From assembly GCA_018881555.1 (NCBI GenBank), contig JACAXG010000169.1, forward strand, positions 637,099 through 701,098: 64,000 bases of DNA, in the 5' to 3' direction. The stretch's first letter is position 1; each line of letters opens with the position of its first letter. This DNA is from Amblyornis subalaris. Taxonomy: Eukaryota; Chordata; Aves; Passeriformes; Ptilonorhynchidae. Under the pieces are notes generated by a model. The model was not told the origin of the DNA. It saw nothing but the letters and a program-made list of their open reading frames with translations, and ran no database searches. The translations under genes and the position numbers were made by a program. Shown here in pieces: positions 60,301 to 64,000 of this stretch.

Positions 60301-61299
60301 TATTATCTCCCTGCCAAACCTGCACAGCCGATACTGAAAGTCACCCTTGTCTGCAGCAAAGCACGAGAGACCAATTGCTCCAACCTCCTGTGGGAATCTT
60401 TGATACTGTTCTGCTGCTGGGGTGTCCTGCAAAGGTTTCATTTGCACTCCTGGCTCCTGGCAGGAACAGAGCATCTGTCAATAGCAATGATTCCTCTGTC
60501 CTATGGGTGGGGTGTTTGAGAAGGCTCTGGCACAGCCACCATGATTTCCCCTTTTTCAGCTGAAAAGTCAATGTATTGCATTCCCTTAGGCTGGGACACA
60601 GACAAGCAGGGGACACCCTGTGCTCTGGCAGCACCTTGGCCCCAGCTGGTCAGAAAGACAACAAGTATTTCTACCTTGTGATGTCTCTGATATTGAAGCT
60701 GGGGTCACACCACGTGTCGAGGGTCTGCAAGAGCTTGCTCTGGAGCTCAGGATATTCTCCCACATAATCCTCCACCAAGTTAGTTTTATCCTGGAGCAGT
60801 AGTGGGGTACACATCTAGGAGGAGAAATGACACTGAAAGCACTGTGCCCTGCCTTTGATCCCCATGGAGCACAAGAGCAGGTCCCAACCCTGCCCATCCC
60901 ACCAGTGCTGCCTACAAGGCAGTTGTGACATTTGCAACACAAATATCAGCAGAGGTTCAACGCAGCAAACGTGCTGACCTCCATCCTAGTGATAAACACA
61001 GAGAGGATTTGTTATAGCAGTTGCTGCAGCCAGAAAAACTGGGCAGGAGGTGTAATGGGGTCTAGCAAAACACGCTCTGTGCCCAACCTTCATGTAAAGG
61101 TACATCAACACCACAACAGGTACTTCTGGGGAATGGAGTAAAGCCTCAAGTGAAAGGCAGCAGGACTTGGGAGGGCCCTGATGGATCTTCTGCTGAACAA
61201 AAGGTGGATCTGATGACAGAGGAGCCTGCAGAGGAAATTACTCACCTTCTCCACATCTTGATCTGGCTGTAATTTCAGCTTAATACTCAGTATAGCTGC
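9253..61299 (-). CDS. EXD3: EXD3 (exonuclease 3'-5' domain-containing 3, MUT-7 homolog), 14 exons, incomplete at both ends
   Basis: This is the only gene I can support. Joining the 14 exons listed below gives 586 codons in one frame, and every phase agrees across GT-AG introns. The product resembles vertebrate EXD3: a helical N-terminal region, a DEDDy 3'-5' exonuclease (Exo I 'GVDMEW', Exo II 'GYGMSGDL', Exo III '[11 protein letters not shown]'), then a Mut7-C domain starting '[16 protein letters not shown]'. Family knowledge: C. elegans MUT-7 acts in RNAi and transposon silencing, and Drosophila Nibbler trims 3' ends of miRNAs and piRNAs; the vertebrate role is little defined. A 3'-to-5' RNA exonuclease is inferred. 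The human protein as I recall it is about 876 residues, so roughly 290 residues are missing: the N-terminus (off the window beyond 64000, or in unrecognised exons) and the C-terminal tail. No promoter, start exon or polyadenylation site was identified. Confidence 0.95.
9385..11417 (-). other. EXD3 intron, 2.0 kb
   Basis: This intron contains a CR1 3' end at 9605-9982. Nothing else was recognised. Confidence 0.8.
9605..9982 (+). mobile_element. CR1 LINE 3' end, divergent subfamily
   Basis: Diagnostic pieces are 'ttaggctggacaaaaggagg', 'aacatttcttcatggaaag', 'acatggtttagtggtgaaca' and 'aaggtcttttccaacctta'. It belongs to the 'ggttggaaaagtcctctaag' subfamily, also seen in minus orientation at 16184, 45330 and 63958. 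Confidence 0.88.
11418..11471 (-). CDS. EXD3: EXD3 exon m, Mut7-C core ('[12 protein letters not shown]')
   Basis: This 54-nt exon (18 codons, phase 0-0) encodes '[18 protein letters not shown]', matching human 'VARQEGRIILTSG'. Stand-alone Mut7-C proteins usually read 'LTRD' here; this one has 'LTSG', so the usual Asp is absent. Acceptor 'gttttttccag', donor 'ACT|gtgagtg'. Confidence 0.94.
15172..15310 (-). mobile_element. CR1 LINE 3' end fragment
   Basis: Begins 'gaatcatagaatagtttgg' and carries 'gaacagggacatcttcaact' and 'caacctgacctggaatgttt'. It is about 140 bp, in the same orientation as EXD3. Confidence 0.88.
16184..16280 (-). mobile_element. CR1 LINE 3' end fragment
   Basis: Begins 'cacagaatcacagaattgtt' and continues 'ctccaaggtcattacgtcc' and 'taacccagcactgccaactc'. 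Only about 100 bp remain. Confidence 0.82.
17362..17762 (+). mobile_element. CR1 LINE with internal deletion
   Basis: An upstream ORF2-derived part ('ggaagttcaacaagggaaag', 'caacactggatgtacagac', 'gacagaaagttgaatgaggc') is followed by a 3' end ('ctccagaagcatttggataa', 'cagctcaggatattctgtga'). The middle appears to be missing. The 231-codon minus-strand frame across it is antisense noise. Confidence 0.85.
18190..18258 (+). mobile_element. CR1 LINE, extreme 3' end only
   Basis: About 70 bp remain: 'atgatctttaaagtcccttc', 'cagcccaaaccattctgtgg', 'ttctatgatct'. It lies about 300 bp from the EXD3 exon at 18565, on its downstream side. Confidence 0.85.
18565..18735 (-). CDS. EXD3: EXD3 exon l, Mut7-C domain start
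   Basis: This 171-nt exon (57 codons, phase 0-0) has a Pro/Ser-rich linker ('[14 protein letters not shown]'), then '[20 protein letters not shown]' and '[15 protein letters not shown]'. This is the start of Mut7-C (formerly DUF82), a PIN-like fold. The Asp in 'CDNML' and the acidic run 'DNEDD' are the likely metal-binding positions (family inference). The human equivalent is '[20 protein letters not shown]'. Acceptor 'cttgcctttctctag', donor 'GAG|gtgagt'. Confidence 0.96.
18736..21014 (-). other. EXD3 intron, 2.3 kb
   Basis: No CR1 or other repeat was recognised. A plus-strand open frame at 19403-19864 has no recognisable similarity. Confidence 0.75.
21015..21181 (-). CDS. EXD3: EXD3 exon k, end of exonuclease domain (Exo III) and basic linker
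   Basis: This 167-nt exon (2 nt + 55 codons) encodes '[20 protein letters not shown]'. With the previous exon this reads '[11 protein letters not shown]', the Exo III Y-x3-D motif that defines the DEDDy subclass. The C-terminal half is a lysine-rich linker ('[15 protein letters not shown]') that could act as a nuclear localisation signal (inference). The N at 21088 is the first base of an NTG codon (Leu, Met or Val). Acceptor 'cttccctgcag', donor 'GGACAG|gtttgt'. Confidence 0.96.
21182..22276 (-). other. EXD3 intron, 1.1 kb
   Basis: No CR1 copy or other element was recognised in this intron. Confidence 0.8.
22277..22472 (-). CDS. EXD3: EXD3 exon j, exonuclease domain ([10 protein letters not shown]...SNWEKRPL)
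   Basis: This 196-nt exon (65 codons + 1 nt) starts with a charged, variable segment ('[18 protein letters not shown]'). It continues with the conserved RNase D-like block '[20 protein letters not shown]', '[17 protein letters not shown]'. The final Tyr begins the Exo III motif, completed in the next exon. Acceptor 'ttgtttccatcag', donor 'GCAG|gtctgg'. Confidence 0.97.
22473..23580 (-). other. EXD3 intron, 1.1 kb
   Basis: No repeat or other element was recognised. Confidence 0.8.
23581..23690 (-). CDS. EXD3: EXD3 exon i, exonuclease domain (Exo II motif)
   Basis: This 110-nt exon (2 nt + 36 codons) encodes '[14 protein letters not shown]' and '[12 protein letters not shown]'. Joined to the previous exon it gives '[12 protein letters not shown]', the Exo II motif with the third acidic residue (Asp). 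The human equivalent is 'ITKLGYGMVGDL'. Acceptor 'ttttttgtctccag', donor 'CAA|gtaagg'. Confidence 0.97.
23691..24659 (-). other. EXD3 intron, 969 bp
   Basis: This intron contains one CR1 3' end (24200-24475, sense to plus). The rest is unremarkable. Confidence 0.8.
24200..24475 (+). mobile_element. CR1 LINE 3' end ('cagctcaggatatt' subtype)
   Basis: Contains 'gggaaaggttcttcccccag', 'ccagagctccaggagcattt', 'attgttggggtgtctgtg' and 'ccagctcaggatatttcatg'. It is antisense to EXD3, just downstream of exon h. The CR1 at 25532 upstream of exon g is inverted relative to it. Confidence 0.92.
24660..24873 (-). CDS. EXD3: EXD3 exon h, exonuclease domain start (Exo I motif DxE)
   Basis: This 214-nt exon (71 codons + 1 nt) encodes '[20 protein letters not shown]', then '[20 protein letters not shown]' and ends 'DPAITKL'. 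'VDMEW' supplies the first two acidic residues (Asp, Glu) of the DEDDy active site. The acceptor 'tgtctgtgttgcag' is preferred because it joins 'KVLQ' to 'PGQVVG' as in the family. An alternative acceptor 18 nt upstream (exon start 24891) would add six residues without shifting the frame. Donor 'TTAG|gtaaca' leaves a G to complete Gly. Confidence 0.95.
24874..25211 (-). other. EXD3 intron, 338 bp
   Basis: A short intron. Its last 18 nt on the minus strand (24874-24891) are open and in frame, and could be exonic if the upstream 'gagtgcag' acceptor is used. Confidence 0.75.
25212..25350 (-). CDS. EXD3: EXD3 exon g, linker into the exonuclease domain ('[14 protein letters not shown]')
   Basis: This 139-nt exon (1 nt + 46 codons) encodes '[20 protein letters not shown]' and then '[19 protein letters not shown]'. 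Human EXD3 carries the nearly identical '[16 protein letters not shown]'. This segment leads into the first strand of the DEDDy fold. Acceptor 'attctgtgcag', donor 'CAG|gtgagtg'. Confidence 0.96.
25532..25845 (-). mobile_element. CR1 LINE 3' end
   Basis: Begins 'agaatcacagaatcccagac' and contains 'gggcagggacaccttccacc' and 'gcaacctgtgccagggcctc'. It ends near 'ctctcttgtaggccatc'. It is in sense with EXD3, about 180 bp upstream of exon g. Confidence 0.94.
27337..27714 (+). other. Unidentified ORF pair next to the GGA repeat, possible retrocopy or chance
   Basis: A plus frame passes through the Glu run and continues '[20 protein letters not shown]' and '[20 protein letters not shown]', stopping at 27615. 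A second frame then reads '[19 protein letters not shown]' and '[16 protein letters not shown]' to a stop near 27713, followed by A-rich sequence. The composition of the second part resembles a charged coiled coil. I do not recognise the source. No splice sites or promoter were seen. It may be a decayed, frameshifted gene copy or a coincidence driven by the repeat. Confidence 0.25.
27398..27439. repeat. (GGA)n microsatellite
   Basis: About thirteen GGA/GAA units. In one plus frame they read as an uninterrupted Glu run, in another as Gly, and on the minus strand as a poly-Leu run. Confidence 0.92.
29152..29330 (-). mobile_element. CR1 LINE 3' end fragment
   Basis: Begins 'catagaatcagagaatcacg' and has 'caacctggccttggacactt' before it breaks off after 'agcttctctgggaac'. 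Confidence 0.92.
30695..30861 (-). CDS. EXD3: EXD3 exon f, CpG-dense, helical region
   Basis: This 167-nt exon (55 codons + 2 nt) starts '[20 protein letters not shown]' and contains '[20 protein letters not shown]' and 'ELQKLHVQD'. It matches human 'LVGQSPWLQEQL...LPAAVAAEL'. Acceptor 'attgcccttgcag', donor 'GACAG|gtaaat'. About twenty CpGs fall within some 140 bp, and the product is rich in Ala and Arg, unlike the other exons. The antisense reading frame of 262 codons covering this exon is a by-product of the GC content. Confidence 0.93.
31375..31825 (-). mobile_element. CR1 LINE 3' end, about 450 bp
   Basis: Begins 'aatagaataatagaatcata', contains 'gcctcacaaccctccttgta' and 'ccagcccttgtcctattgc', and ends in 'agagcagaggggctccagcc' and following sequence. 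Same orientation as EXD3. Confidence 0.94.
35129..35665 (-). mobile_element. CR1 LINE 3' end, about 540 bp
   Basis: Begins 'atggaatcacagattggttt' and extends past 'aggggctccagaccttctct' to 'cagagctgaacacagtgctc' and 'aagggcagagtagagg'. It therefore keeps more of the ORF2 tail than most copies here. Confidence 0.94.
35777..35808. repeat. 11-bp tandem triplicate with ambiguous bases
   Basis: The unit 'gaacaccctgn' occurs nearly three times. Ns at 35787 and 35798 fall at the same position of each unit, suggesting unresolved variation between repeat copies. Confidence 0.75.
36400..36570 (+). mobile_element. Two abutting CR1 LINE pieces
   Basis: A 3' terminus ('aaaggtcccttccaaccca', 'ccactctgggattccagg') is followed directly by an internal piece ('gtgggttggagcacacggtg', 'gcagagcttgttcagcatag'). 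This suggests either two insertions or a rearranged copy. Confidence 0.7.
37453..37665 (-). mobile_element. CR1 LINE 3' end ('cagctcaggatatt' subtype relative)
   Basis: Begins 'ggatcatggaataacctgag' and has 'caccccaacaatcccaccct', 'cctgagagtgttgtccaaac' and 'cattccttggggagcctgtt'. The copies at 48411 and 49117 are of the same subtype. Confidence 0.92.
38206..38292 (-). other. Candidate 87-bp cassette exon within the 18.6 kb EXD3 intron
   Basis: On the minus strand an open 29-codon stretch (starts '[15 protein letters not shown]', ends 'ELHLYPHQ') lies between an AG acceptor ('ggatgtcatacag', preceded by a T-rich stretch) and a consensus donor 'CAG|gtaagt'. It is phase 0-0, so inclusion between exons e and f would keep the frame. 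Against it: the recalled human protein runs directly from the exon-e to the exon-f equivalent, with no match to these residues. It may be a lineage-specific alternative exon or a chance pseudo-exon. Confidence 0.35.
39848..39917 (+). mobile_element. CR1 LINE, extreme 3' end only
   Basis: About 70 bp: 'gtttggaactagacgatct', 'ttaaggtgccttccaactga', 'accattccatgattctagg'. Confidence 0.85.
41643..42028 (+). mobile_element. CR1 LINE 3' end
   Basis: Contains 'gagctggggttgttcagcct', 'gaggccatggcataggttgc', 'ggtgtccctgcccatggcag' and ends 'cagtctgggattctgtgac'. It is antisense to EXD3. Confidence 0.94.
43243..43322 (-). mobile_element. CR1 LINE, extreme 3' end only
   Basis: About 80 bp starting 'gaatcacagagtcacagggt' and containing 'catcctgagttggaaggga' and 'tcatcgagtccaactcctgg'. 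Confidence 0.88.
45330..45660 (-). mobile_element. CR1 LINE 3' end, 'aaaagtcctctaag' subfamily
   Basis: Begins 'cagaatcagagaatcatgga' and has 'aaggttggaaaagtcctcta', 'gtgccacatccacacagttt', 'ctctgggcagcctgtgccag' and 'gccatttcctctcatctcc'. Confidence 0.92.
47690..47862 (+). mobile_element. CR1 LINE 3' end fragment
   Basis: Starts 'gttgcccagagaagctgcag' and ends 'gtgatcctgtgaag'. It contains 'ggtgnccctgcccatggcag'. Confidence 0.93.
48411..48545 (-). mobile_element. CR1 LINE 3' end fragment
   Basis: Begins 'agaatcacagagctatggaa' with 'aggatcattgtgtccaaccc' and 'caccccaacagtcctggtgc'. Confidence 0.88.
49117..49245 (-). mobile_element. CR1 LINE 3' end fragment
   Basis: Begins 'agtcacagaatgagagaccc' with 'atatcctgagctggaaggga' and 'caatcccaccctgtgcctga'. 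It lies about 240 bp downstream of micro-exon e. Confidence 0.9.
49489..49527 (-). CDS. EXD3: EXD3 micro-exon e, 13 codons
   Basis: This 39-nt exon encodes '[13 protein letters not shown]', flanked by acceptor 'gtcttttcag' and donor 'CAG|gtgagc'. Human EXD3 has a closely similar stretch ('ENWTDHVQ') directly after the 'RFVEK' motif, which fixes the order of exons d, e and f. Phase 0-0 means skipping it would keep the frame. Confidence 0.93.
49528..51968 (-). other. EXD3 intron, 2.4 kb
   Basis: No CR1 copy was recognised in this intron, unlike its neighbours, and no other gene was seen. Confidence 0.75.
51969..52042 (-). CDS. EXD3: EXD3 exon d, helical N-terminal region ('YKRFVE')
   Basis: This 74-nt exon (2 nt + 24 codons) encodes '[20 protein letters not shown]' followed by RFVE. 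Human EXD3 has 'ALCPN...LCHKRFVEK' at this position. Acceptor 'tctttcag', donor 'GAG|gtacgt'. It ends in phase 0, ready for the micro-exon at 49489. Confidence 0.95.
53640..54325 (+). mobile_element. CR1 LINE, longest copy (about 690 bp)
   Basis: Sense to plus. Upstream pieces from the ORF2 tail ('ggttggatggagtacagact', 'acctggagctgctggagaga', 'gtccagaggaggccacagag') run into the typical 3' end ('gcccagagaagctgtggctg', 'accattctgggattccatgg'). An open frame of 198 codons survives across it, but it carries no complete domain and is a decayed remnant. Confidence 0.92.
56530..56701. repeat. 41-bp minisatellite, four units
   Basis: The unit begins 'gtgcacagccagctgtggct' and ends 'gcagatgcggggcc'. 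The first unit is 39 bp and three of 41 bp follow, then a partial unit. The copies differ at only one or two positions. Because 41 is not a multiple of three, each unit is read in a different frame, which argues against coding use despite an open 216-codon frame. Confidence 0.93.
59784..59884 (-). CDS. EXD3: EXD3 exon c, helical N-terminal region
   Basis: This 101-nt exon (1 + 33 codons + 1 nt) encodes 'QYQGLSRYK', one residue with an N, then '[20 protein letters not shown]' and VDP. The pattern is of an amphipathic helix, as in human EXD3 'PKALSRQVLRLQERYGV'. The N at 59854 falls in a CCN codon, so the residue is Pro whatever the base. Acceptor 'gtgttgttacag', donor 'CCAG|gtatgg'. The phase-1 end joins the next exon to give Ala. 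Confidence 0.94.
59885..60674 (-). other. EXD3 intron, 790 bp
   Basis: No repeat or other element was recognised in this intron. Confidence 0.8.
60675..60814 (-). CDS. EXD3: EXD3 exon b, helical N-terminal region ('PLLLQDK')
   Basis: This 140-nt exon encodes 46 codons plus 2 nt. It begins '[20 protein letters not shown]' and later has '[14 protein letters not shown]', both strongly EXD3-like (human has the matching 'PLLLQDK' and 'DSWCQPGFDIKD'). The acceptor is a good pyrimidine tract ending 'ctcctag'; the donor is 'ACAAG|gtagaa', leaving AG to join the A of the next exon as Arg. The ATG at the first codon is internal, because an in-frame exon precedes it. It could still serve as a start in a short isoform (inference). 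Confidence 0.95.
60815..61245 (-). other. EXD3 intron, 431 bp
   Basis: A short intron with no repeat recognised. It ends at the acceptor 'tttctcctcctag' before the exon at 60675. Confidence 0.8.
61246..61299 (-). CDS. EXD3: EXD3 exon a (5'-most seen), helical N-terminal region
   Basis: This 54-nt exon (18 codons, phase 0-0) encodes '[18 protein letters not shown]'. It matches the part of human EXD3 just before the 'PLLLQDK' motif. The acceptor is 'tatattttctag', preceded by a T21 run on the minus strand; the donor is 'AAG|gtgagt'. It is too short to have its own ATG-led reading frame, and was found by matching to the family and by splice sites. Confidence 0.88.
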
Positions 61300-61313
61300 C
61301 TAGAAAATATATT

Positions 61314-61334
61314 AAAAAAAAAAAAAAAAAAAAA
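61314..61334. repeat. A21 homopolymer (T21 on the EXD3 strand)
   Basis: Twenty-one consecutive A on plus. On the minus strand this T-run lies 15 to 35 nt upstream of the first exon seen, so it forms part of that acceptor's pyrimidine tract. Confidence 0.9.
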
Positions 61335-62373
61335 GTTGTGTATTTGGAAGAACCTCACAGTGGATAAATGGGCATTATTCCAAAGTGAAGTAAAAACACT
61401 GTTATACACACTTTTAATGTGTTAATTATTTCTGTTACATTGTCAAGCACAAATCCTGCAAACATTTGGCTACATACATTCCACTCCCAAATGTACAAGA
61501 ACACTCCTGGCAGAGCTGCATATCCTGAGTAGCAACAGCCCCTGGAGCAAAAATTAAAGATCAAGTTGTTGGGCGGAAAGAGAAAGACAAACACGTGGAC
61601 AAAACCAACTTATCAATGTCATGGTGAAAAACACCTGACCCATCACACCTTTCAGAGCTAACTTTATCCATCTCACTGTGCCTCTGAAGTTTTGTAGAAT
61701 AGTTGCATTTGTGAAAGCAACTCAAGATTTAAAGCAACCTGTACTCAAGAGGTTTCAGGTTCTCCAATTCCTGCGTTACTCCACACCCCTGAAAGTGCCA
61801 AGGTTCACCACAGGCAGCAAGATGGGAAGAACTGTATTTTTTCCCTTTTGTAGGCTCTCCAAATCTTTGATAAGCCAAAATAAGCCAAATCACCTCCAAA
61901 TCAGCATCTTCTGCAGCAAAGAACCTGCTGGGATGAACTGCACGAACTCGGGCTCAGAAGAGCAGGTTCAGGCTCTGCCTGTTCTGTCCCAGCTGGGGAT
62001 TACAGAAACGGATGGAGCTCTCACTGTGCACTGCTTGGGAGGCACAGGCACTAATTAGGACTTACAGGATGTAATAGTGTCTAATTTCTGTAGTTAGGCT
62101 GCATTTTCCCAAATGGTTTTAAGAAGTGCTGAAAACACATCTCTGACCCTGCCACAGTAGGTGTGCAACACTGACCAACAATGGGATGGAATCCACCGAG
62201 TTCACAAATGCCTATTTGTTCAGATCAGGATAAAACCAGTGTGGGAGGGCTTGGAGGAAAAGCTCTTCTCTTCCACAGGTTTCTCTGCTCTCAGTGATTG
62301 ATTTTGATTTGACAGAAAGACCAGGAAAATGATGCATTTGTCAAAATAGTTCCATACTAGAACTGTGTTGTTA

Positions 62374-62690
62374 GAATATAGAATCAAAAAACGGTTTGGG
62401 TTGGAAAGGGCCTTTAAAGCCCATTTAGTTCCAACCCCCCTGCACTGAGCAGGGGCACCTTCATCTGGATCAGGTTGCACAGAGCTGCTGTGCAGCCTGA
62501 CCTGGAATGGTTTCAGGGATTGAGCATCCACAGGTTCTCTGGGCAACCTGTGCCCCACCACCCTCATTGCAAAAAAATCCCTTATATCTAATCTAAATCT
62601 CCCCTGTATTAGTTTAAACCCATCACCTTGTCCTACCACTACAGGCCCTGCTAAAATGTTTGTCCCCATCTTTCTTATAAACCCTGTAAC
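62374..62690 (-). mobile_element. CR1 LINE 3' end
   Basis: Begins 'gaatatagaatcaaaaaacg' and contains 'aacccccctgcactgagcag', 'catctggatcaggttgcaca' and 'ttgtcctaccactacaggcc'. The 177-codon minus frame here is CR1 3' sequence. Confidence 0.93.
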
Positions 62691-63957
62691 ACATAAACAA
62701 ACATAATGCAGTAACAAATGTGCATTTCTCCAGGGAAACACAACCCCCACCATTACATGTCACCTGTATGAAACCTTTCTAGAAACATTTAACCAGAAAA
62801 ATAACCCAGGTGGGGGTAGGCACACGCCTTGAAATCCGTTTTCTGTGGTCACTTGAGTGACACCTCAAGTCACCCCTTCACTGGCAGCACATGTTCTGCA
62901 GAGCCAGATAAGCACCACAGACACCCCACAGCTCATCCCTGCTCACAGCAGAACTCGTGGATTACAATAGCTTCTGGGGAATTCATGCCTGTATTTCACC
63001 CACTGCAGAGTGAGCGTGCAAAAGCAGAGAACCAACACACGTCAAAGAAGTTCAACTGCTCAATCCTACTGTTCCAGTTAGCAGTAGGAAAACATCAGTT
63101 TTTACTGTTTGTTTTGGTTTGGGTTTGTTTTGGGGAAGTTCGGGTGGTTTCGGTTTTTTTAACACTGCGTCATTAAAAGCCCAGGCTTCATCCCCAAAAG
63201 AGAAATCAGGAGGAAAACTACAAGTGACTAAAGAAGGAACCACCATCAACGCAGAGACTGAGCAGAAAGGCACACGAGCATTGCTCAGCCCAGCTAAACC
63301 TCAGCCAAACATCTCTCTTACTCCAGACTTTATAACTATTCCACCTGTTAGAGGCAAAGAGCTCCTCTGCTCCACAAGCATCAAGTGCCTTTTCTCTCAC
63401 ATTACCGGCTTAACATCACAAAGTTCAAACTGAGTGATTATTCTCAAGTTGAAGGCTGCTACTTCTGGCTAGCACCTTAAGAAAGGATTGGGGTCTTCAA
63501 AGCTTTGGCAGCTGGTTTTGTTTTCCTCCCAGCACCTCAGTTTGCTGAATTAAAAGAAACCATTTAAAAAAAAGAGATTCTCAACTCTCAAAACCTCATT
63601 GCACCATTTGATCTCATTAGTACCTTCTATTGTAGCCTTAGTTTTAACTGCAACCTCCAACAGCTCCCTAATGGCTTTTTAATGTTCAGATGAACCTAAT
63701 TGCAGCACGGTTATCTCCATGGCAGAGGTTTATCTCCAGCTCTATTAACTGTACAGGTGACTTAATCAGACGAACATGCGCCGTGTCAGGTTGGGTTTTC
63801 CTCTTTTCCTGGTTGGATATTCCACCCTATAGCAAAGTGATGTTCATTCGTCCAAAGTGTGGGGAGCCCTCCCCTTGCCTCCCCAGGGCTGGCAGACCCA
63901 GCTTCACCACACCGGGACTGGAGGACAGAGGAACTTCAAGCCAATCACACAGACGTT

Positions 63958-64000
63958 CATGGAATTGTTAAGGTTGGAAAAGTCCTCTAAGGTCATCAAG
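63958..64000 (-). mobile_element. CR1 LINE 3' end, cut by the window edge
   Basis: 'catggaattgttaaggttgg' followed by 'aaaagtcctctaaggtcatc' matches the start of the copy at 45330. The rest lies outside the window. Confidence 0.85.

Larger units (their letters stand above)
61300..64000 (-). other. Upstream EXD3 intron or 5' sequence, no exon recognised
   Basis: No convincing EXD3 exon was found on the minus strand here, although the exon at 61246 starts in phase 0 and must be preceded by more coding sequence. The stretch holds an A21 tract at 61314-61334 and CR1 fragments at 62374-62690 and 63958-64000. The rest looks like ordinary single-copy intronic DNA. Confidence 0.6.

Noticed and set aside
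60675..60814. ATG at the start of exon b as the true start codon of EXD3
   Set aside because: It follows a strong acceptor directly, and the in-frame upstream exon at 61246 matches the human protein, so it is an internal Met.
1..64000. CRISPR array, operon, tRNA or rRNA gene, prophage or defence system
   Set aside because: The sequence is avian intronic DNA; direct repeats seen are minisatellites or CR1 copies, and no structured RNA gene was recognised.

Overview
The window is vertebrate nuclear DNA, almost certainly from a bird. Protein-coding sequence is split into short exons with canonical GT/AG introns. The background carries about two dozen truncated CR1 LINE copies, the dominant avian retroposon, with the typical 3' ends ending in variants of 'ttctgtgattctgtg'. 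Several copies belong to a subtype ending 'cagctcaggatattctgtg', which I associate with Neoaves and perhaps songbirds (inference). Isolated N bases recur throughout and are assembly ambiguities.

One gene can be supported: EXD3, the vertebrate MUT-7 homolog, on the minus strand. Fourteen coding exons were placed between 61299 (5'-most seen) and 9253 (3'-most seen). All intron phases agree, giving one continuous frame of 1758 nt (586 codons). The order is: an alpha-helical N-terminal region (exons at 61246, 60675, 59784, 51969, 49489, 30695, 25212), a DEDDy 3'-5' exonuclease domain (24660, 23581, 22277, 21015), a basic linker, and the Mut7-C domain (18565, 11418, 9253). The protein's first residues and its C-terminus (the rest of the zinc-ribbon segment and tail) were not found, so the gene probably runs off both ends.

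Layout by region: 61300-64000 is upstream intron with two CR1 pieces and an A21 tract. From 49489 to 61299 lie the first five exons, with a 7.7 kb intron holding the longest CR1 and a 41-bp minisatellite. From 30862 to 49488 is an 18.6 kb, CR1-rich intron containing an 87-bp candidate cassette exon at 38206. From 18565 to 30861 is a dense exon cluster including the whole exonuclease domain. From 9253 to 18564 are the last two exons seen. From 1 to 9252 only two CR1 copies, low-complexity tracts and unassigned sequence were seen.

No other protein gene, structural RNA gene, CRISPR array, operon or complete mobile element could be supported. The long plus-strand reading frames are antisense to exons or lie in CR1 or tandem repeats. 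The points most worth a second look are the candidate cassette exon, the CpG-dense sixth exon, the Mut7-C motif lacking a usual aspartate, the unidentified ORF beside a GAG repeat at 27.4 kb, and inverted CR1 copies around two exons.
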